64,000 nt of DNA, taken from an uncultured Bacillota bacterium (GTDB lineage Bacteria > Bacillota_I > Bacilli_A > RFN20 > CAG-631). The translations under genes and the position numbers were made by a program. Each line of letters begins with the position of its first letter. Position 1 is the first letter of the stretch. The notes below the pieces were generated by a model. It was given only the letters and a program-made list of their open reading frames with translations, searched no databases and had not been told where the DNA came from. The stretch spans positions 186,001-250,000 of the forward strand of contig CABUID010000001.1 of NCBI GenBank assembly GCA_902491575.1, read 5' to 3'. Below, piece by piece: positions 14,953 through 24,254 of this stretch.

Positions 14953-17211
14953 ATGAAAAATTTTGCATTAGCAGGAAATCCTAATTGTGGAAAAACAACT
15001 TTATTTAATTCTTTAACAGGTTCTACAGCTTATGTAGGAAATTGGCCAGGAGTGACTGTAGACAAAAAAGAAGGAATATATAAAAAGGGTGACGAGCCTT
15101 TACGAATTGTAGATTTACCAGGAATTTATTCTTTATCGCCATATACTTCAGAAGAAATCGTATCTAGAAATTATCTATTAAGCGATCAAGTGGATTGTAT
15201 TATTAATATTATTGATGTGACGAATTTAGAAAGAAATCTTTATTTAACAACGCAATTAATGGAAATCGATATTCCTATTGTTATCGCATTAAATATAATG
15301 GACGTTTTTCGTAAAAATGGTGGCAATCTTAATGTTCAAGAGTTAGAAAAACGTTTAGGAATTCCTGTCATCGAAATTAGTGCATTGAAAGAAGAAAATT
15401 TAGATGTATTAATGACTAAAGCATATCAAGAAAGTTTAAAAAAACGTTTTGGAAAAACAGTTCTTAAAAGCACGCAATTAACCCATTTAATTGATGATTG
15501 TAAAGTGCAATTGCAAGATAGAAAAGTGAAACATCCTCTATTTCATGCTATCAAATTAATTGAACTGGATGAACTTGAAACGGATAATTATAAACAATTA
15601 ATCGATAGAATAAATGCTTTTAAAGAAAACTTTAATGATGAAACTTTTGGTAATGATTTGGAAGCAATTATTGCGGATAGTCGTTATCGTTATATTTCAG
15701 AAAATTTATCTATTTTAAAGAAAAAAACAAAAGATCTTAAAGAAATTACTTTATCCGATAAAATTGATCAGGTTTTAACGAATAAATGGTTAGGGATTCC
15801 TATTTTTTTGATTCTTTTATTTTTAATTTTTCATTTAACATTTTCAGATAATTTATTTTATATGAAAAGTTTATTTAACAAATTCGATACTTCTTTTAAA
15901 GGCAGTATTTTTGAAGGTATGATATGGACTAAAAATGGTTTAAATTCACCAGGAGTGATGTTAACAAATTTCGTAAGTGGAATTACAAATTGGTTAAGTC
16001 AATTAGTCGCTTCTTCTTTAAAGACAAGTCCAGAATGGGTAAGTGGTTTAATTGTAAATGGAGTTTTAGGTGGTATCTTTGCTGTCTTATCCTTTTTACC
16101 ACAAATTCTTTGTTTATTTTTGCTTTTCTCAATACTAGAGGATTCAGGCTATATGTCAAGAATAGCTTTTATTTTAGATAAAATTCTTCGAAAATTTGGT
16201 CTTTCTGGTAGAGCTTTTATGCCAATGATAATGGGATTTGGTTGTTCAGTTCCTGCTATGATTAATACGAGAACATTATCCGATGAAAATGAAAAAACAG
16301 CGACAATAAGAGTCATTCCGTTTTTTTCATGTGGTGCGAAATTGCCGATATTAACAGCTATCGCTGGAGGAATTGTACAAATGTCGAATATTAATAATGC
16401 TGATGTCATTACCTATTCTATGTATCTTCTTGGAATGATAACGGCTATTTTAAGTGTATTATTAATGAGAAATACTACAATGCGTGGCGAAACACCACCT
16501 TTTATTATGGAATTACCATCCTATCATTTACCACAATTTAAATCTTTAATGCTTCATTTGTGGGATAAAGCAAAACATTTTGTTAAAAAAGCATTTACCG
16601 TTATTTTAGCTTCTACAATTATTATATGGTTTTTATCCCATTTTTCCTGGTCATGGAAATTCTTATCCGATCAATATATGAATGAATCCATTCTTGCAAG
16701 TATTGGAAAATTATTGCAACCTATATTCACTCCTTTAGGTTTTGGATCGCAATTAAATATTATTGATTCGAATGGTAATGCGTGGGGATGGGTATTTATA
16801 GTTGCAGCTATAACAGGTTTAATAGCCAAAGAAAATGTTATTGCAACATTTGGTACATTAGCTGCCTGTATAACAGGAACTTTCATTGATATTGAATCTG
16901 CTGGTGGAGATGTATTGGCCGTAACGACAATGATTAATGCTACGGGTATTTCAGTAGGAGGGTTACTTGCTTTTATAGTTTTTAACATGACGACCATACC
17001 ATGCTTTGCAGCTGTTGCCACAGCAAAAGCAGAACTATCAAAAGGAAAATTTAAGTGGACAATTCTATTTTGGCTAGTGATTTCTTTTATCTTATCGAGT
17101 GTAGTTTATTTCGTGATAGAATATCGCTGGACAATCCTATTGTTTGAATTTATATTTATAGTATTTGTTCTTTCAATCATTATTTATAATAAAAAATTTG
17201 TTAAAAAATAA
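14953..17211 (+). CDS. feoB: Ferrous iron transporter FeoB
   Basis: A 752-residue Fe(II) importer. N-terminal G domain with G1 GNPNCGKT (8-15), the NWPGVTVD G2 region, G3 DLPG, and NIMD as G4, followed by a helical GDI-like domain to about 270. The membrane domain has two Gate motifs with the conserved Cys, LPILTAIAG preceded by SCGAKLPI and later the NMTTIPCFAAVATAKAE region, and FGCSVPA. Start at 14953 (AAGGA nine bases upstream) is preferred over 14944. No feoA precedes it; a small FeoB-associated protein follows by 16 bases. Repressed, by inference, by the neighbouring DtxR-type protein. Confidence 0.95.
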   Translation: MKNFALAGNPNCGKTTLFNSLTGSTAYVGNWPGVTVDKKEGIYKKGDEPLRIVDLPGIYSLSPYTSEEIVSRNYLLSDQVDCIINIIDVTNLERNLYLTTQLMEIDIPIVIALNIMDVFRKNGGNLNVQELEKRLGIPVIEISALKEENLDVLMTKAYQESLKKRFGKTVLKSTQLTHLIDDCKVQLQDRKVKHPLFHAIKLIELDELETDNYKQLIDRINAFKENFNDETFGNDLEAIIADSRYRYISENLSILKKKTKDLKEITLSDKIDQVLTNKWLGIPIFLILLFLIFHLTFSDNLFYMKSLFNKFDTSFKGSIFEGMIWTKNGLNSPGVMLTNFVSGITNWLSQLVASSLKTSPEWVSGLIVNGVLGGIFAVLSFLPQILCLFLLFSILEDSGYMSRIAFILDKILRKFGLSGRAFMPMIMGFGCSVPAMINTRTLSDENEKTATIRVIPFFSCGAKLPILTAIAGGIVQMSNINNADVITYSMYLLGMITAILSVLLMRNTTMRGETPPFIMELPSYHLPQFKSLMLHLWDKAKHFVKKAFTVILASTIIIWFLSHFSWSWKFLSDQYMNESILASIGKLLQPIFTPLGFGSQLNIIDSNGNAWGWVFIVAAITGLIAKENVIATFGTLAACITGTFIDIESAGGDVLAVTTMINATGISVGGLLAFIVFNMTTIPCFAAVATAKAELSKGKFKWTILFWLVISFILSSVVYFVIEYRWTILLFEFIFIVFVLSIIIYNKKFVKK

Positions 17212-17227
17212 AAGAAAGGGGTTTTGT

Positions 17228-17416
17228 ATGGAACCTATTGAAATAATTGTTATCCTATTTTGTATATTGATTGTTGGCGGAGTTTTGGGAAATTATATTT
17301 ATCGAAAAATAAAGCATAAACCTACAGGTGAATGTTCTTATTGCAAAACTAGTTCTGCAGGTTCTCGATTGGTTCGTGATTATCATAAAAAATATAAAAA
17401 GAAAAAACATTCTTGA
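17228..17416 (+). CDS. FeoB-associated Cys-rich membrane protein
   Basis: A 62-residue protein with one N-terminal membrane span (EIIVILFCILIVGGVLGNYIY), then a short CSYC motif (ECSYCKTSS) and a very basic tail (KKYKKKKHS). Small single-span, Cys-bearing proteins of this type commonly follow feoB in Gram-positive bacteria and are annotated as FeoB-associated; the Cys pair may bind iron. Start at ATG 17228 after AAAGGGG. Confidence 0.8.
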   Translation: MEPIEIIVILFCILIVGGVLGNYIYRKIKHKPTGECSYCKTSSAGSRLVRDYHKKYKKKKHS

Positions 17417-17437
17417 CCTGTATTTAAGTTTCTATTC

Positions 17438-17466
17438 TTGACAAACATAAGCTTTCATCTTATAAT
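17438..17466 (+). promoter_or_regulatory. Consensus promoter of the sigma-factor operon
   Basis: TTGACA (17438-17443), 17 bases, TATAAT (17461-17466): a perfect housekeeping promoter. The transcript would have a 135-base leader before the sigma-factor start. I see no second, ECF-like promoter here. Confidence 0.75.
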
Positions 17467-17564
17467 TCAACTATTAAAATTTTCTTAAAAAAATATTAAT
17501 TTTTCCTTTTATAAATAAAAAATATTTTTTTGAACGAAAAAAAATGGATAAAGCGTATTAGTTA

Positions 17565-17585
17565 TTGAAAGAATAATTCTTTCAA
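17565..17585. repeat. Perfect 21-bp palindrome upstream of the sigma factor
   Basis: TTGAAAGAAT-A-ATTCTTTCAA, ten base pairs each side of one central base, 23 bases before the start codon. With almost no loop it is more likely a protein-binding site than a hairpin, though an RNA role cannot be excluded. Confidence 0.6.
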
Positions 17586-17607
17586 AGAAGGCTACAGGTA
17601 TACCCCA

Positions 17608-18135
17608 ATGGATAATGATAGTCATTTAGTAAAAAATTTAAAATCCAATGATGAAGCAAAAGTTCATCATGCTTTTCGTTGTGTCTATCATAAGTATTAT
17701 CGTTTAGTATGCTTTTGTATTTCACAATATGTCCGATCATTTGATGATCAAGAAGAAATTGCTGATGACACCTTTATTGACTTATTTCAAAATATCCATC
17801 GTCTAGATTGCAATAAGAATCTTAAATATTATTTATTAACGATTGCTAAAAACAATGCAATAAGTTTTTTAAGGAAAAAGCATCAATATGAATTGATTCC
17901 GGATGAATTATTGAAAAACATTCCTTATGAAGATACATTTTATTCTAATGATATTATTAATCATTTAAAAAAAGTTTTAGTGAAAGAAGAATTAATTATT
18001 CTCATTGATCATCTAGTATATGGATATTCCTTTAAAGAGATTTCAGAGAATCAACAAGTTTCGATCAATACGATTATGAGTAAGTATCGAAGAGCCTTAA
18101 AAAAAGCAAATGAATATTTAAAAGAGGTATTATAA
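17608..18135 (+). CDS. ECF-type RNA polymerase sigma factor
   Basis: A 175-residue sigma-70-family protein with only regions 2 and 4. Region 2 spans about 25-90 (YHKYYRLVCFCISQYV, then DQEEIADDTFIDLFQNI and YYLLTIAKNNAISFLRKK). Region 4 spans about 120-170 (VYGYSFKEISENQQVSINTI, then SKYRRALKKANEYL). It is followed immediately by an anti-sigma-like membrane protein, whose ATG abuts its stop codon, and two ABC proteins, so it is probably controlled by sequestration and drives that operon. Confidence 0.9.
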   Translation: MDNDSHLVKNLKSNDEAKVHHAFRCVYHKYYRLVCFCISQYVRSFDDQEEIADDTFIDLFQNIHRLDCNKNLKYYLLTIAKNNAISFLRKKHQYELIPDELLKNIPYEDTFYSNDIINHLKKVLVKEELIILIDHLVYGYSFKEISENQQVSINTIMSKYRRALKKANEYLKEVL

Positions 18136-18636
18136 ATGAATAAAAATGAAAAAAAACTTTTAAATTATTTTGAAGATTCCATTATTGCAAAACCTGATTT
18201 TCAAAGAATTGAACAAAAAATGGATATTAATTTAGGAATAGAACAAAGAAAAAGGAATAAATATTTTTTAAAAACTTTAACATTAGTGAACACTTTTCTT
18301 TTTTTACTAATGATTTCGATTATTATACCCTTTACCAACATACAAATAAGTAAGAATTCTCAAAATGAATCCAATATTCTAACAACCGATAATCCAATAG
18401 ATAATAATCAGGAAGCGCAACTTCCAGAAGCTGACCTTCCGACTCTTTATTATCAAGGAATTCGTTACAGTTTAATGATGATGGAAGAGGGTGAAATAGA
18501 TATGAATACCATAGAAAAGCAATATTTAGAAAGTATAGATAACTACGATATCTATTTATTAAACTCAAATACACTTATTGCCATTCATCAAAATACAAAA
18601 ATGATTTATGAAATGATTAAAATCAGTGAAAGCTGA
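18136..18636 (+). CDS. Anti-sigma-factor-like single-span membrane protein
   Basis: A 166-residue protein: a cytoplasmic N-terminus of about 50 residues (acidic/basic, helix-forming), one membrane span at about 52-75 (TLVNTFLFLLMISIIIPF), and an extracytoplasmic domain of about 90 residues rich in Asn/Glu. The order sigma factor then membrane protein, with the ATG abutting the sigma stop codon, is that of ECF anti-sigma factors. No zinc-binding anti-sigma motif (HxxxCxxC) is present, so the assignment rests on context and topology. Confidence 0.65.
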   Translation: MNKNEKKLLNYFEDSIIAKPDFQRIEQKMDINLGIEQRKRNKYFLKTLTLVNTFLFLLMISIIIPFTNIQISKNSQNESNILTTDNPIDNNQEAQLPEADLPTLYYQGIRYSLMMMEEGEIDMNTIEKQYLESIDNYDIYLLNSNTLIAIHQNTKMIYEMIKISES

Positions 18637-18646
18637 TTTTTTTTTT
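18619..18646 (+). terminator. Intrinsic terminator/attenuator within the operon
   Basis: AAAATCAG (18619-18626), six-base loop, CTGATTTT (18633-18640) and a T run. It overlaps the stop codon of the anti-sigma-like gene and may reduce read-through into the ABC genes. Confidence 0.65.
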
Positions 18647-18696
18647 AGAAAAAAATAAAAAAAATTGAATAATAATATTGAATTGAGAGGTTATCG

Positions 18697-20370
18697 ATGA
18701 TTACTTTTAAAAATGTAAGTTATAAGATAAAGAATAAGTTAGTATTATCCAATATTACTTTTCATATAAAAAAGCAAGAAAAAGTTTTAATTTCAGGTCA
18801 ATCAGGGTGTGGGAAATCCACTTTATTTAATCTACTTTTAAGAAATATATATCCCACTTCTGGTATCATTTATTATGAAAAAAAAGATTTAAATCAGTTT
18901 TCTACTTCCAAACTAAATGAATATCGAAAAAATCATATTAGTGTCATTACTCAGCAAGATGATTTGCTTGATTCTTTGTCGGTTTTAAAAAATCTAACTT
19001 TATTTTATTTCGAAAAAGATGTCATTCAAATATTAAAAACGGCAAAACTTTATAGCTTAAAAGACAGATTAGTTTCAACTTTATCAGGTGGTGAAAGACA
19101 AAGAATTGCCATCATTAAAGCGTGTTTAGATCCTTGTGAAGTATTATTATGTGATGAAATAACGAGTGCACTTGACAAAAAAAATGCCATAGAAATTATT
19201 GATTTTGTTTTATATTTATTTTCATCTAAAACAATTTTATTTATTTCACATGATAGGTCTCTTTTTGAAGGAAAAATTAACCGTTTGATTTCTATTGAAA
19301 ATCATAAAATTATTCAAGATGATGTTTTCAGTGAACTACAAAATACAAACATACATTTTACAGAAAAAAAAAGAAAAAATTTTTATGCTAACGCAATTTT
19401 TTTTGGCTTTAAAAAATTTTCTTTTTCTTTATTGATTGTGAATATTTTAACGGTTCTATGCTTTTATATTTCTTTATCCTTTCAAGATATATTTCATTAT
19501 TTTGCTAAAAAATCCTATCAAAAATATTTTGATTATAATGTTGTTTCTGTGAAAGATAATCAAAATATAGAATGTGATTATTATCAAATTTTTCCTAATA
19601 TAAATAAATTATTTACTGAAAGTGAAATTGTTATTAATAAAAAAGTTTTAAGCAATGTACGTTTCTTGCCATTTTATAATCAAAATAAAGAAACAGAGAT
19701 TGTTATAAACTCTTTGTTTTTAATTAACCAAAATTTAGAATTAATTGATAATTTTGAAATAAGAGGGAAGCAAATTAATTATAAAAGTCAAAAAATTACA
19801 ATTATAGAAGAGGATAATATGTTTTCTTATCCATGTATTTATTATGATATTGTTTATTTTAGCAAAACTTTAAAAAATTATGGATATGATGAAGTTTATA
19901 TCATCGATTACGATTTTACGAAAAAAGATTCTCGATTTACAAATAATCCACTATATGAAAGTAAAAAAGAAAACAAACCTTATATTGACAATAATGCTTA
20001 TAAGGATTATCTGACATTTGAGTTGATTTTTTCTTCTATTCAAGATATGGTTTATTATTATTTTTTCATGATTATAGTATTTTCTTTTTTTATTACTATA
20101 TTAATCAATCTTACTCGATTATTAAAAGACAAAAAAAATATAGCCATTTTAATCTCAAGAGGATATAGTAATTTTGAAATTCTATTAATCTATATGACAT
20201 CTCTTTTCTTAAATAGCTTAATCATGATACCTTTGTTTTTTATTATACCTCAAATAAAGGTTTCATTTTGTTTAGCATTTTTCTTGCAATGGATAACCAT
20301 TCTTATTAGCTATAGTTATTTGAAAAAAAGAAAATTACATGATTTATTGAAAGAAGAGATTTTAACTTAA
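18697..20370 (+). CDS. MacB-like ABC protein, ATPase fused to FtsX-type permease
   Basis: A 557-residue protein with an N-terminal ATPase (Walker A SGQSGCGKST about 32-41, signature LSGGERQR about 130, Walker B VLLCDEITSALD about 150) fused to a membrane part: one span near 240-260, a ~170-residue extracellular domain, then three spans near the C-terminus. This is the MacB topology, used for mechanotransmission or export of peptides and lipoproteins. The Walker B Asp is preceded by Cys-Asp, slightly unusual. The stop overlaps the next gene's ATG by one base, so the two probably form a heterodimer. Confidence 0.85.
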   Translation: MITFKNVSYKIKNKLVLSNITFHIKKQEKVLISGQSGCGKSTLFNLLLRNIYPTSGIIYYEKKDLNQFSTSKLNEYRKNHISVITQQDDLLDSLSVLKNLTLFYFEKDVIQILKTAKLYSLKDRLVSTLSGGERQRIAIIKACLDPCEVLLCDEITSALDKKNAIEIIDFVLYLFSSKTILFISHDRSLFEGKINRLISIENHKIIQDDVFSELQNTNIHFTEKKRKNFYANAIFFGFKKFSFSLLIVNILTVLCFYISLSFQDIFHYFAKKSYQKYFDYNVVSVKDNQNIECDYYQIFPNINKLFTESEIVINKKVLSNVRFLPFYNQNKETEIVINSLFLINQNLELIDNFEIRGKQINYKSQKITIIEEDNMFSYPCIYYDIVYFSKTLKNYGYDEVYIIDYDFTKKDSRFTNNPLYESKKENKPYIDNNAYKDYLTFELIFSSIQDMVYYYFFMIIVFSFFITILINLTRLLKDKKNIAILISRGYSNFEILLIYMTSLFLNSLIMIPLFFIIPQIKVSFCLAFFLQWITILISYSYLKKRKLHDLLKEEILT

Positions 20371-22598
20371 TGAAAAAAGAATTAATAGTAGAAAGATTAA
20401 GTAAAAAGTATTTAAAAAAAATATTTACAAATTTTAATTATACTTTTCAGGAAAATACAATTTATGGAATTATTGGGCCATCAGGATGTGGAAAATCGAC
20501 TTTATTATCCATTCTTTCAGGAACAATTACTAGGTACAAAGGAAATGTATTTTATAATCAAATCAATATTCAAAAGCAAAAAAATTATACTTTTCTTCAT
20601 GTAGGATATGTCTATCAAAATAATCAACTTTTTGACAATTTAACTGCTTATGAAAATGTAATATTGCCTCTTGAAATGGTAAAAAAAGATATTAGAAAAG
20701 TAAAATTTAAAATTCATTTTTTATTTAAATACTTTCATATTGAATCAACCATCAACCAAAAGGTAAAAAATTTATCAGGAGGCGAAAAACAAAGAATTGC
20801 CATTATACGGGCTTTAATTAAAAACCCCGATATTTTGTTATTTGATGAGCCTACTAGTGCATTAGATGATGAAAATATGCAATGTTTTTTTGAATATTTA
20901 AAAAGAATTCAATCTAACAAAATTATTATTATTGTTACACATAATCAACAATTGGCTGAAATGTGCGATCAAATTATCGATTTTTCACATTTAAAAGAAC
21001 ATAAAGTGAATAATGTCAATGAAAGAAAATATCAAGAAAAAAAATTGAAATTCTACAAAATGAAATGGTTACATAAAAAAGTATTTACAGGGAAAAAAAT
21101 CTTCAATTATCTTTCTACTTCCATTTTGTCTTTAGGATTAATTGGTATATGTTTAACTCAAATATTAACTTCTTTTATAAGTAATGTTTTAAAGCAATCT
21201 TTTTTTGCTTTTAATACGCTTAATTGCGCTACGTTTAAATCAATTTCCAGTCATGAAGAAATTGATTTTTCAAATATTTTGCAAGATCAATATGAAAGTT
21301 TATATTACGAAGGAATTGAACCAACATTAAAAAAACAATTCAAAGAAAGTCAATGGATTCAACAAATAAAATTTAATAATTATAAGATAGAAGATACACA
21401 ATTTGTTTATGATAATTATTTGAGCATGTATTCGGAAAATCTTGTTTTGTCCATTCCAAAATCGGCCATTTTATTTTTACAAGATAAAAATAATTTACAA
21501 ATCACAACAAATCATTTTAGTTTTTCTATTTCAATTGATAAAGTAGTCGAATCAATGGATCAAAACTTCTATATTCATTGTAATCATGTATCTTATTTAA
21601 ACCCTTTAATGAGATATTTCAATCAAAATATGGTTGTCTCTCAATATATTTATTCTCGACAAAGTCGAAAATTATATGAATATTTAATTCATGATTTTCA
21701 ATTTAAAGATTATAATTTTTATTTAGATCAAGACAATCAAATGATCTTTGTTCAAAAAAGCATTTATCCAAGAATTGACAAATCAATGATAAATGAAATT
21801 TTAAGTCAAAATGAATATCTTTATTGTATTTTTTCCGATTTTACGCATACTTTAATTGATTACGATACTGGCTTTATATATCTTTTACTAGAGAATAAAG
21901 AAGCAATTCAAGTCATCATGGATGAAGCGATTTTAAATGATACGATTTATATTTCAAGTAAGTTGGCTAAAACAATGTCAAATACTCATACCTTTTTGTT
22001 TTATAATAAAGAATTTAAAATTCAAAAAATCATTAAAGAAAATAATTATGGAATTATTTATATGAATTCTTCTACTTACAATTCCTTGAATGGCCCTTTA
22101 TTGTATTCTTGCATGATACAATTTCACCAACCTCTTCAAAAGACAAATTTTACACAAGTTTTAATGAATCAAAAATTATTTAATAGTTCTTCTTTTCAAG
22201 TTTTTCATTATATTATTGATTTTTTACGTTTATTTTCATTGATTTTAATTGTAGAATCTTTTTTTGCTTCCTTATTTATCTTTGTCATTAATTTTTTAAA
22301 TAAGAAAAAAGAAGTCATTTGTTTATTAAAACTTGGCATGTATAAAAGTAAAATCCTATTTCTTTTACTCATGGACCCTTTTACGAATCTAATTTCTGCT
22401 TTGATATCGAGTTTATGCAGTGCTTTTTTATCTAAAATGATGATGATAACTATATATAATTATTTACAAAATGTTGAATTAGAAATTACTTTTTCCATCA
22501 CTTTTATATTTTTGATTATTCTTTTACCATTTTTACTAATGATTCCACCTATTTTGTTAAAAATCAAATGTTTTTTAAAAAAATTTGATGAAAAATAA
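20370..22598 (+). CDS. MacB-like ABC protein, second half of a pair
   Basis: A 742-residue protein of the same build: ATPase at about 1-225 (Walker A GPSGCGKST, signature LSGGEKQR, Walker B ILLFDEPTSALD), one span at about 245-270, a large extracellular domain of about 330 residues, and three C-terminal spans starting near 615. Both proteins keep complete ATPase motifs. Expressed from the sigma-factor operon, they are good candidates for an envelope-stress or antimicrobial-peptide export/sensing complex; the substrate is unknown. Confidence 0.86.
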   Translation: MKKELIVERLSKKYLKKIFTNFNYTFQENTIYGIIGPSGCGKSTLLSILSGTITRYKGNVFYNQINIQKQKNYTFLHVGYVYQNNQLFDNLTAYENVILPLEMVKKDIRKVKFKIHFLFKYFHIESTINQKVKNLSGGEKQRIAIIRALIKNPDILLFDEPTSALDDENMQCFFEYLKRIQSNKIIIIVTHNQQLAEMCDQIIDFSHLKEHKVNNVNERKYQEKKLKFYKMKWLHKKVFTGKKIFNYLSTSILSLGLIGICLTQILTSFISNVLKQSFFAFNTLNCATFKSISSHEEIDFSNILQDQYESLYYEGIEPTLKKQFKESQWIQQIKFNNYKIEDTQFVYDNYLSMYSENLVLSIPKSAILFLQDKNNLQITTNHFSFSISIDKVVESMDQNFYIHCNHVSYLNPLMRYFNQNMVVSQYIYSRQSRKLYEYLIHDFQFKDYNFYLDQDNQMIFVQKSIYPRIDKSMINEILSQNEYLYCIFSDFTHTLIDYDTGFIYLLLENKEAIQVIMDEAILNDTIYISSKLAKTMSNTHTFLFYNKEFKIQKIIKENNYGIIYMNSSTYNSLNGPLLYSCMIQFHQPLQKTNFTQVLMNQKLFNSSSFQVFHYIIDFLRLFSLILIVESFFASLFIFVINFLNKKKEVICLLKLGMYKSKILFLLLMDPFTNLISALISSLCSAFLSKMMMITIYNYLQNVELEITFSITFIFLIILLPFLLMIPPILLKIKCFLKKFDEK

Positions 22599-22616
22599 TA
22601 ATATTATTATTTTTTC
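22591..22616. terminator. Probable bidirectional terminator
   Basis: A perfect palindrome of A/T only (AAAAATAAT ... ATTATTTTT) overlapping the stop codon of the ABC gene and followed by T residues. Weak because of its AT-only stem. Confidence 0.45.
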
Positions 22617-22650
22617 GTGTATAATATGGCTGTAAAGGTGGTGTCAATAA

Positions 22651-23751
22651 ATGTTAGAACTTAAAAGAAAAGAATTAGGTTTACAAGAACGACTGACTAA
22701 TCGAACTTTTCAATTTGATGAAAGATATAAAGATGGATATTTTTCTGCCTCTTATTTTTTAAAAACCGAAAAAATTATTAAAGATGAATTTCCAGAAACT
22801 ATCGTTACAATGCAATGGTTTACAAGAAAAAAAGCACGTGTATGTGGCATTGATGAATCCATTGCTTTGTTACATACATTTGCTCGTTCTCCTGAAAATT
22901 TAAGAATAGAAGCTTTAAATGATGGCGATTATGTAGAACCATGGGAGCCGGTTTTAAAAGTCCATGGTCGTTATCAAGATTTTGGTTATTTAGAAGGTTC
23001 TATCGATGGAATTTTGGCAAGAAGAACTTCTGTTTGTACAAATTGTGATGAAGTGATGAAAGCAAAATCAAGTCAATCGAATGTAATGTTTTTTGGTGAT
23101 AGAGATGACGATCCAAGAAATCATCCAGGAGATGGTTATGCTGCTTATGTTGCAGGTATAAAATTGGTTTGTACAGATGCAATGGGTGAATGGACTGGAC
23201 AAAAAGGAATTGGCACGATGCCGCATGCCTTAATAGTTATGCATGAAATGGATTTGATAAAAGCTTCGGAAGATTTTCATAAAACATTTCCAGAAGATAA
23301 TTTAACGATTTTAGTAGATACGAATAATGATGTCATTAACGATACTTTATTAGTGGCTCGTCATTTTAAAGAAAAACTTTGGGGAGTTCGAATTGATACG
23401 TCTATTTCTTTAGAAGATAAGTATTTTGAAAGAAATCCAGTAAATGATCCAAATGTAGAAACGCATGGTGTTAATGTTACTTTAGTGAAAGCTTTACGTA
23501 AAGCATTAGACGATGAAAATTTTCATCATGTTAAAATTGTTGTTTCATCTGGCTTTACTGCAGAAAAAGTAGCTTTATTTACAAAAGAGAATGCTCCTGT
23601 GGATACTTATGGAATCGGTGGAAGTTTAATTAAATGCACTCGTTCATTTACAGGTGATGTTGTTAACATAAATGGAAAAGCCATGGCTAAAGTTGGAAGA
23701 AAAGAAATGTTTTCAAAGCGTTTAAAAGCAGTAAATTATCCAATTCAATAG
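22651..23751 (+). CDS. pncB: Nicotinate phosphoribosyltransferase
   Basis: A 366-residue NAPRTase, which makes nicotinate mononucleotide from nicotinate and PRPP in NAD salvage. Features: the N-terminal DERYKDGYFSASYF and TMQWFTRKKARVCG, the RRTSVCTNCDEVM segment, GQKGIGTMPHALI with the catalytic-type His at about 198, and the PRPP-handling LVDTNNDV and SSGFTAEKV strands. It belongs to the short class similar to archaeal and Clostridial proteins. AAAGGTGG precedes the ATG. The next gene, ispF, follows by seven bases. Confidence 0.9.
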   Translation: MLELKRKELGLQERLTNRTFQFDERYKDGYFSASYFLKTEKIIKDEFPETIVTMQWFTRKKARVCGIDESIALLHTFARSPENLRIEALNDGDYVEPWEPVLKVHGRYQDFGYLEGSIDGILARRTSVCTNCDEVMKAKSSQSNVMFFGDRDDDPRNHPGDGYAAYVAGIKLVCTDAMGEWTGQKGIGTMPHALIVMHEMDLIKASEDFHKTFPEDNLTILVDTNNDVINDTLLVARHFKEKLWGVRIDTSISLEDKYFERNPVNDPNVETHGVNVTLVKALRKALDDENFHHVKIVVSSGFTAEKVALFTKENAPVDTYGIGGSLIKCTRSFTGDVVNINGKAMAKVGRKEMFSKRLKAVNYPIQ

Positions 23752-23758
23752 GTTAAGT

Positions 23759-24238
23759 ATGTATAAAATAGGTCAATCAACAGATATTCATGCTTTTGCT
23801 GAAAATCGAAAATTAATACTAGGTGGTGTAGAAATTCCTTATTGTAAAGGGTTATTAGGTCATTCGGATGCAGATGCTTTACTACATGCTATAGCAGAAG
23901 CGATTCTTGGAGCATTTGGACAAAATGATTTAGGATGTTTATTTCCAGATAATGATAAAAGTACAGAAAATATTTCATCGTTAAAGATTTTGACGAAAGT
24001 ATATGAGTTAATGACTGCTGAAAAATATCGAATTAATAATATTGATTCTTTAATTATCATCGAAGAACCAAAAATGCGCATGTACATTGCCCAAATGAAA
24101 GAAAACATAGCTATGGTATTACATACAGATATAAATAATATTAATATTAAAGCCACTTGTAGTGAAAAATTAGGTTTTGTTGGACATAAAGAAGGAGTTA
24201 TAGCGCAGGCGGTTGTCTTGCTCGTAAAAGATAAATAA
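23759..24238 (+). CDS. ispF: 2-C-methyl-D-erythritol 2,4-cyclodiphosphate synthase
   Basis: A 159-residue IspF of the non-mevalonate isoprenoid pathway. Zinc ligands Asp9, His11 (STDIHAF) and His43 (ADALLHA), the GHSDAD motif, and the C-terminal ATCSEKLGFVG motif are present, so it should be active. Length is normal for the family. No other MEP-pathway gene is near. Confidence 0.96.
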   Translation: MYKIGQSTDIHAFAENRKLILGGVEIPYCKGLLGHSDADALLHAIAEAILGAFGQNDLGCLFPDNDKSTENISSLKILTKVYELMTAEKYRINNIDSLIIIEEPKMRMYIAQMKENIAMVLHTDINNINIKATCSEKLGFVGHKEGVIAQAVVLLVKDK

Positions 24239-24254
24239 GAAAGAAAGGAAATAT

